Positions 33,594 through 37,555 of a stretch of DNA of 37,555 nt are shown piece after piece. Within the stretch, counting starts at the first letter, position 1. Every line of letters begins with the position of its first letter. The notes under the pieces are model-generated. The model did not search any database. It saw only the letters and a program-made list of their open reading frames with translations, and had not been told where the DNA came from. This DNA comes from Terriglobia bacterium (GTDB lineage Bacteria > Acidobacteriota > Terriglobia > Bryobacterales > Bryobacteraceae): NCBI GenBank assembly GCA_003175985.1, contig PSRJ01000247.1:1-37555 (forward strand), in the 5' to 3' direction. The translations under genes and the position numbers were made by a program.

Positions 33594-34379
33594 ATGCGAT
33601 ACCGAGTTTCGAGCGGGTTGTTGGCGCTGGCGATTGGCGCAGCCCTTCCACTGGCGGCGCAGCCTCCGGCGGGCGGCCGGGGCGGGCCGCCGCCAACTGC
33701 CAAGGCTGCGGCGCCAATCGATCTGACTGGTTATTGGGTTTCCATCGTGAACGAAGACTGGCGCTATCGCATGGTCATGCCCGCGCCCGGCGACTACCAG
33801 GGAGTGCCGATGAACGTCGAATCCCGCAAGGTCGCCGATACCTGGGATCCCGCCAAGGATGAAGCGGCCGGCGAACTCTGCAAAGCATACGGCGCGCCGG
33901 CTATTCTTCGCGTTCCGGGGCACCTCCGCTTCACCTGGCAGGACGACCAGACCATGCGCATGGAGACCGATGCCGGTACGCAGACCCGTCTGTTTCATTT
34001 CGGAAACTGGAAGGCCCCCGCAGGCCCGCCCACCTTGCAGGGAGATTCACTGGCCTCCTGGGAAGTTCGCGGTGGGGGACGCGGCGGCCCGGCGCCCGAT
34101 CCCAATGCTCCGCCCCAGGGCAAGGGCTCACTCAAGGTCACCACCACACACCTTAAGGCCGGTTACCTCCGGAAAAACGGAGTCCCCTACAGCGAAAACG
34201 CCCTTCTCACCGAATATTACGACATGCTCAAAGAGCAGAATGGCGACGTGATGCTTGTGGTCACGAGTGTTGTGGCCGATCCTCAGTATCTGCGCGAGCC
34301 GTTTATCGTGACTTCGCACTTCAAAAAGCAGGCTAATGACGCCGGGTGGAAGCCCACGCCGTGCTCCGTCCGATGGTAA
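33594..34379 (+). CDS. Exported protein of unknown function, tandem paralogue 1
   Basis: This 261-residue protein has a signal peptide (VSSGLLALAIGAALPLAAQ) and a low-complexity Gly/Pro linker. The body begins PIDLTGYWVSIVNEDWRYRM and includes DYQGVPMNVESRKVADTWDP, CKAYGAPAILRVPGHLRFTW and ETDAGTQTRLFHFGNW, ending with VTTTHLKAGYLRKNGVPYS and VADPQYLREPFIVTSHF. No catalytic motif is recognised; beta-strand content looks high. It shares full-length motif order with the next gene, so the two are paralogues. The start ATG at 33594 is chosen for its signal peptide and the AGAGAG run upstream; an earlier in-frame ATG would break the signal. It lies in the four-gene exported operon. It is not a known enzyme by inspection. 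Confidence 0.7.
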   Translation: MRYRVSSGLLALAIGAALPLAAQPPAGGRGGPPPTAKAAAPIDLTGYWVSIVNEDWRYRMVMPAPGDYQGVPMNVESRKVADTWDPAKDEAAGELCKAYGAPAILRVPGHLRFTWQDDQTMRMETDAGTQTRLFHFGNWKAPAGPPTLQGDSLASWEVRGGGRGGPAPDPNAPPQGKGSLKVTTTHLKAGYLRKNGVPYSENALLTEYYDMLKEQNGDVMLVVTSVVADPQYLREPFIVTSHFKKQANDAGWKPTPCSVRW

Positions 34380-34393
34380 GGAGAGGAATCAGA

Positions 34394-35287
34394 ATGACAC
34401 GCAATCGAATCGCTTGGCAGGCAGCGCTCTTCCTTTGCGCGGGCTTTCCCGCGCTGGCGCAGATCGATCTGTCGGGGTCCTGGGCTTCTAAGAATCACGA
34501 GGACGCGCTGGAACGCGGCGCCGGTCCCAATCCCGTAGATTTCACCGGAATCCCGTTCAATGAATCCGGCCGCGCCAAAGCTCTGAGTTATTCGCAATCG
34601 CAGATTTCGATGCCGGAGCGCATCTGCGCCTTCTACTCGCAGTGGCACATGATGGTCGGAACGTTCGGCCTGAAGATCTGGAACGAACCGGACCCGTTGC
34701 GCGGCGGAACTGCGGCGTGGGTGGTTGGTGAGTGGGAAGATCGGGCAGCCATGAGAATCTGGATGGACGGGCGTGCGCATCCCTCCAAGAACGCACCGCA
34801 CAGCCAGGAGGGCTTCACTACCGGCACCTGGGATGGCGACGTGCTGACCGCCGTCACCACGCACATGTTAACCGGGTACTTGCGTCGCAACGGCGTGATG
34901 ACCAGCGACCAGGCCACCATGATCACGCATTTCATTCGCCATGGCGATATGCTGACGCTGGCCTCGGAAATCGTCGACCCGATTTACCTAACTGAACCGT
35001 ACTACATCACCCGAACGTTTGTGAGCAATCCCGCCGGCATGAGTATCGGGGGCCCGCCATGCATTATTGGAGACGAGGGGGTGCCGGTGGGGACGGTGCC
35101 TCACTACCTTCCGGGGAAGAATCCGTTCCTCGATGAGATGACCAAGCTCTACGGAATCCCGCGCGAGGCGGCGCTGGGCGGAGCGGAAACCATGTATCCG
35201 GCCTACCGCGACAAGATCAAGGATAAGTTCGTGATGCCGGCCAAGTGCTTGCGGAATTGCGGCGGGCCGCCGCCCGGAGCGAACTGA
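34394..35287 (+). CDS. Exported protein of unknown function, tandem paralogue 2
   Basis: This 297-residue protein has a signal peptide (RIAWQAALFLCAGFPALAQ). It parallels the previous gene: IDLSGSWASKNHEDA, VDFTGIPFNESGRAKALSYS, CAFYSQWHMMVGTFGLKIWN, then VTTHMLTGYLRRNGVMTSDQ and EIVDPIYLTEPYYITRTFVS. Beyond that it has an extra 75-residue C-terminal tail with PPCIIGDEGVPVGTVPHYLP and a Cys pair (KCLRNCGGPPPGAN). A middle stretch, WEDRAAMRIWMDGRAHPS, is shared with similar exported proteins of unknown role. AAGGAG (34378-34383) is a good Shine-Dalgarno site 10 bases before ATG 34394. Function is unknown; the conserved core suggests the same ligand or partner as paralogue 1. Confidence 0.7.
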   Translation: MTRNRIAWQAALFLCAGFPALAQIDLSGSWASKNHEDALERGAGPNPVDFTGIPFNESGRAKALSYSQSQISMPERICAFYSQWHMMVGTFGLKIWNEPDPLRGGTAAWVVGEWEDRAAMRIWMDGRAHPSKNAPHSQEGFTTGTWDGDVLTAVTTHMLTGYLRRNGVMTSDQATMITHFIRHGDMLTLASEIVDPIYLTEPYYITRTFVSNPAGMSIGGPPCIIGDEGVPVGTVPHYLPGKNPFLDEMTKLYGIPREAALGGAETMYPAYRDKIKDKFVMPAKCLRNCGGPPPGAN

Positions 35288-35301
35288 GGGGGCAGCAAGA
35301 C

Positions 35302-36849
35302 ATGAAACGCTATGCCACGCTTTGTTGGCTGTTTTGTACCACCGCGCTGGCGGCTGACAGCCCCGTCCCGATACCGAACTCCACGCAGCTTCCGCTGAAC
35401 GTCAACAGCGATCACGGGCCTTACTATTACTACCCGACGTTTATGTTTCTAAGAGCCAGCCGCAATCTGGTTCCGATGGATCTGGCCAAGTCGGGTTACA
35501 CGGAGGACGAGTACCTCCTCAGCGGCGCCGCTAACGTTTACGACTGGACCGCCGACGGGTCTCTCAACGTGAAGACACCCAACGCGCCCTACGCGACTCG
35601 GATTCTGGTGCGGCATCCCATGGACCCCTCTAAATTCAGCGGCACGGTGGTCGTCGAAATCATGAATGCCGCCCGCCAGTGGGACTGGTCCATGATGTGG
35701 GGCTATCTCTCGCCGCAGCTCCTGGAACACGGCGATGCCTGGGTGGGAGTGACCATGCCCGGCGCGGTGCCCGGACTAAAAAAATACGACGCCGTGCGTT
35801 ATGCGGCAGTCTCCTTCAAGAACCCGGTAACCGGGGCCTGCCCCAATGGGAATCCCATGGCGCCGAACGAAGACGGTCTCAAGTGGGACATGCTCAGCCA
35901 GGTCGGCGCGGCATTAAAAAGCGATATGCCTTCGCGGCCGTTGGCCGGGTTCAAAGTGGATTACGTTTACATGACGACTCAGGGCGGCGACGTTGTCACG
36001 TACCTCAACGCCATCCATCCTCACGCAAAGTTGGCCAGCGGCAAGCCCGTTTATGACGGATACCTGATCAAGAGCATCGGCGGTCCGGGCAGGATCAATC
36101 AATGCGCTGCCCCGCCGGCCAGGAGCGATTCGCGTTATGTCATCCACAATGTGGGCGTTCCGGTAGTCAGCGTCTCTTCGCAGAGCGAGGTGCCCGGTGG
36201 ATTGGGCGCGCGGCGGCCCGATAGCGACGACCCCGCCGACCGCTACCGGCTTTACGAGATCGCGGGAGCGCAGCACCTTGACGTTTACCCCTATCAGACG
36301 TTCCCTTCGTTCGTGGATCAGGCGGTGGCGGGGAACGCGCAGGGCACGCCCGAGTGGCCTTTTGCCGCTCGCTGCACTCCCGAAATCCTTATGAATGAAA
36401 ACCCGTTGCTCAGTTATGAGTATCACGCCGCCTTGGCCAACCTCGATCAGTGGGTCCGGAAAGGAACGCCGCCGCCGAAAGCGGAACGTATCAAGGTGAA
36501 TGGCGCCGATACCGACCAGCCGAGCGTGGCGCTCGATCAATACGGCAACGGGTTGGGCGGGGTGCGTACCTTCTATGTCGACTACCCGGTCGCGACCTAT
36601 TACATGAGCAGCCCGGGACCCGGCAATTGTCCGGAATTCGGCCGGACGGCGCCTTTCGACTGGGGCCGTTTGGAATCGCTCTACGGCAACTACAAGAACT
36701 GGTCGAACAAAGTTTCCCAGTCCGTCGACCGCTCGGTGAAGGAGCGCTGGTTTACTGACTACGATGGCCGGAAGATCAAGGCTGACTTGAAAGTGAAGGC
36801 GGAGCCGATCACGGTAGTCGCACCGACGCGGCCAAGCAACGGGCGGTAG
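35302..36849 (+). CDS. Exported alpha/beta-hydrolase-domain protein (Abhydrolase_10-like)
   Basis: This 515-residue protein has a signal peptide (MKRYATLCWLFCTTALAA). The central part resembles the alpha/beta-hydrolase domain family of PF20091: FSGTVVVEIMNAARQWDWSM, LEHGDAWVGVTM, a nucleophile-elbow region VYMTTQGGDVVTYLNAIHP, and YEIAGAQHLDVYPYQ with the likely catalytic His. At the elbow the usual Ser appears to be Thr (T225-T226-Q-G-G), by my unaided alignment. If right, it has an altered nucleophile or no hydrolase activity. It is last in the four-gene exported set, starting 14 bases after the previous gene. The start ATG at 35302 gives the signal peptide; the frame extends upstream into the preceding gene. 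Confidence 0.75.
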   Translation: MKRYATLCWLFCTTALAADSPVPIPNSTQLPLNVNSDHGPYYYYPTFMFLRASRNLVPMDLAKSGYTEDEYLLSGAANVYDWTADGSLNVKTPNAPYATRILVRHPMDPSKFSGTVVVEIMNAARQWDWSMMWGYLSPQLLEHGDAWVGVTMPGAVPGLKKYDAVRYAAVSFKNPVTGACPNGNPMAPNEDGLKWDMLSQVGAALKSDMPSRPLAGFKVDYVYMTTQGGDVVTYLNAIHPHAKLASGKPVYDGYLIKSIGGPGRINQCAAPPARSDSRYVIHNVGVPVVSVSSQSEVPGGLGARRPDSDDPADRYRLYEIAGAQHLDVYPYQTFPSFVDQAVAGNAQGTPEWPFAARCTPEILMNENPLLSYEYHAALANLDQWVRKGTPPPKAERIKVNGADTDQPSVALDQYGNGLGGVRTFYVDYPVATYYMSSPGPGNCPEFGRTAPFDWGRLESLYGNYKNWSNKVSQSVDRSVKERWFTDYDGRKIKADLKVKAEPITVVAPTRPSNGR

Positions 36850-36859
36850 GCGAGATTTC

Positions 36860-36911
36860 TGGGACCGATGCCGGCATCTTCGCCCACGCCTGCATACGAG
36901 ACGTGGTCCCA
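36860..36911. repeat. Inverted repeat in the convergent gap before cofH
   Basis: Perfect 7-base arms TGGGACC (36860-36866) and GGTCCCA (36905-36911) enclose a 38-base loop that begins with the 12-base palindrome GATGCCGGCATC (36867-36878). It fills most of the 67-base gap between the hydrolase and cofH stops. It could fold as a bidirectional terminator hairpin, but no T-run follows on either strand. Confidence 0.35.
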
Positions 36912-36916
36912 CAGGT

Positions 36917-37555
36917 TCAGTAGCCCGTCGCGGATATGGGCGCGTGGTGCGTGTCGGAGCCAAATACTGGTATGGGTGGGCGAGGCAGGCGTTCCTCCGC
37001 GTCCGGATGTTCGAAAAGTTCGCGAATTAGATAAGAAGTGAACCGCTCCGCTGGAAGGCGCCCGATGGTGCGGATCAACGCGCGGAATTCGCCCGGTGCG
37101 ACGTACTCGCCGAAAGTGGCGCCGGCTGCTTTGGAGATGCTTTCTTCCATTAGCGTGCCGCCGAAATCGTTCGCTCCGGCTTCCATACACGCCAAGGAAT
37201 CTTCGAACCCGAGCTTGACCCAGGAAACCTGAATGTTGCGGATGTAATTGTTCAGGAGAAGGCGCGAAAGGGCGTGAACGATCAGATCCTCGTGAATCGC
37301 GTGGCCGGGGCGGGCATGTCCGCTCTTGAAAAGCTTGGTTTGTGAGTGGATGAATCCCAGGGGAACGAACTCCGTGAATCCGCCCGTGTCCTTTTGAATC
37401 TCACGAAGCAAAAGCAAATGCCGGACCCAATGTTCGGGAAGCTCGGTGTGGCCATACATCATGGTAGAGGTGGTTGGAATTCCGAGACTGTGCGCGGTCC
37501 GAATGATTTCGATCCACTGCTGCACTTTCAGCTTGTTGGGACTTAAGGACCGGCG
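36917..37555 (-). CDS. cofH: C-terminal part of FO synthase subunit CofH (5' partial)
   Basis: CofH is a radical-SAM enzyme that, with CofG, builds the deazaflavin FO, the chromophore of coenzyme F420. The frame is open to the window edge and gives 212 C-terminal residues. Recognised segments include SPNKLKVQQWIEIIRTAHSL, TSTMMYGHTELPEHWVRHL, DTGGFTEFVPLGFIHS, IRNIQVSWVKLGFEDSL, and AGANDFGGTLMEESISKAAG, which is the CofH/FbiC C-terminal pattern rather than MqnC/MqnE. The CxxxCxxC cluster motif lies outside the window. The GTG at 37525 within the frame is not the start. Whether cofG and other F420 genes adjoin is not visible. It converges on the hydrolase with a 67-base gap. Confidence 0.88.
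   Translation of the reverse strand, partial: RRSLSPNKLKVQQWIEIIRTAHSLGIPTTSTMMYGHTELPEHWVRHLLLLREIQKDTGGFTEFVPLGFIHSQTKLFKSGHARPGHAIHEDLIVHALSRLLLNNYIRNIQVSWVKLGFEDSLACMEAGANDFGGTLMEESISKAAGATFGEYVAPGEFRALIRTIGRLPAERFTSYLIRELFEHPDAEERLPRPPIPVFGSDTHHAPISATGY

Overview
The window is GC-rich chromosomal DNA of a Gram-negative bacterium, most likely an acidobacterium of the Bryobacter/Solibacter type. The assignment rests on gene content: a 1106-residue Oar-like TonB receptor with an N-terminal carboxypeptidase-regulatory-like domain, two exported VWFA-related proteins, a family-M64 peptidase, a barrel protein ending in an Ig-like domain, an egtB-egtD pair without egtA or egtC, and many small exported enzymes. 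No taxonomic marker is present, so it remains an inference. No tRNA, rRNA, insertion sequence, phage gene or CRISPR array was seen. The window opens in the 3' end of one gene and closes inside cofH.

Layout. 1-7554: end of an unidentified gene, GNAT acetyltransferase, barrel/Ig-like protein, Tat-type beta-propeller overlapping a VWFA-like protein, and an aldo/keto reductase divergent from an FAD oxidoreductase that overlaps an exported HpcH/HpaI-type aldolase; then a small orphan. 7689-12311: M64 peptidase, second aldo/keto reductase, egtB and egtD. 12315-17405: glycosyltransferase, BON-domain protein, then a leftward molybdenum-cofactor operon (moeA-moaC-moaB) ending in a second VWFA-like gene. 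17457-21620: amidase and an active/inactive M16 peptidase pair, all overlapping. 21663-26677: PfkB kinase, membrane GT-C glycosyltransferase, dapF-like epimerase, nucleotide-sugar dehydrogenase and a YbhB/PEBP protein, suggestive of envelope work. 26682-27887: 3-oxoadipyl-CoA-type thiolase. 27997-36849: TonB receptor plus exported cupin, an exported carboxymuconolactone-decarboxylase-like protein on the other strand, and a four-gene operon of exported proteins. 36917 to the end: C-terminal part of cofH (F420/FO synthesis).

How the genes fit together. The genome is tightly packed: ATGA overlaps are common and convergent genes end within a few bases of each other or overlap. Several genes have a -10-like hexamer 6-9 bases before the start codon, which suggests leaderless transcripts. 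The best candidate for an undescribed system is 27997-36849: an outer-membrane receptor beside six exported proteins, four of them from enzyme families but lacking residues typical of active members, together with a tandem pair of paralogues of unknown function. Other points of interest are a dapF-like gene with Ser in place of the second catalytic Cys, a glycosyltransferase whose only plausible start is CTG, and a membrane-exported HpcH/HpaI aldolase.
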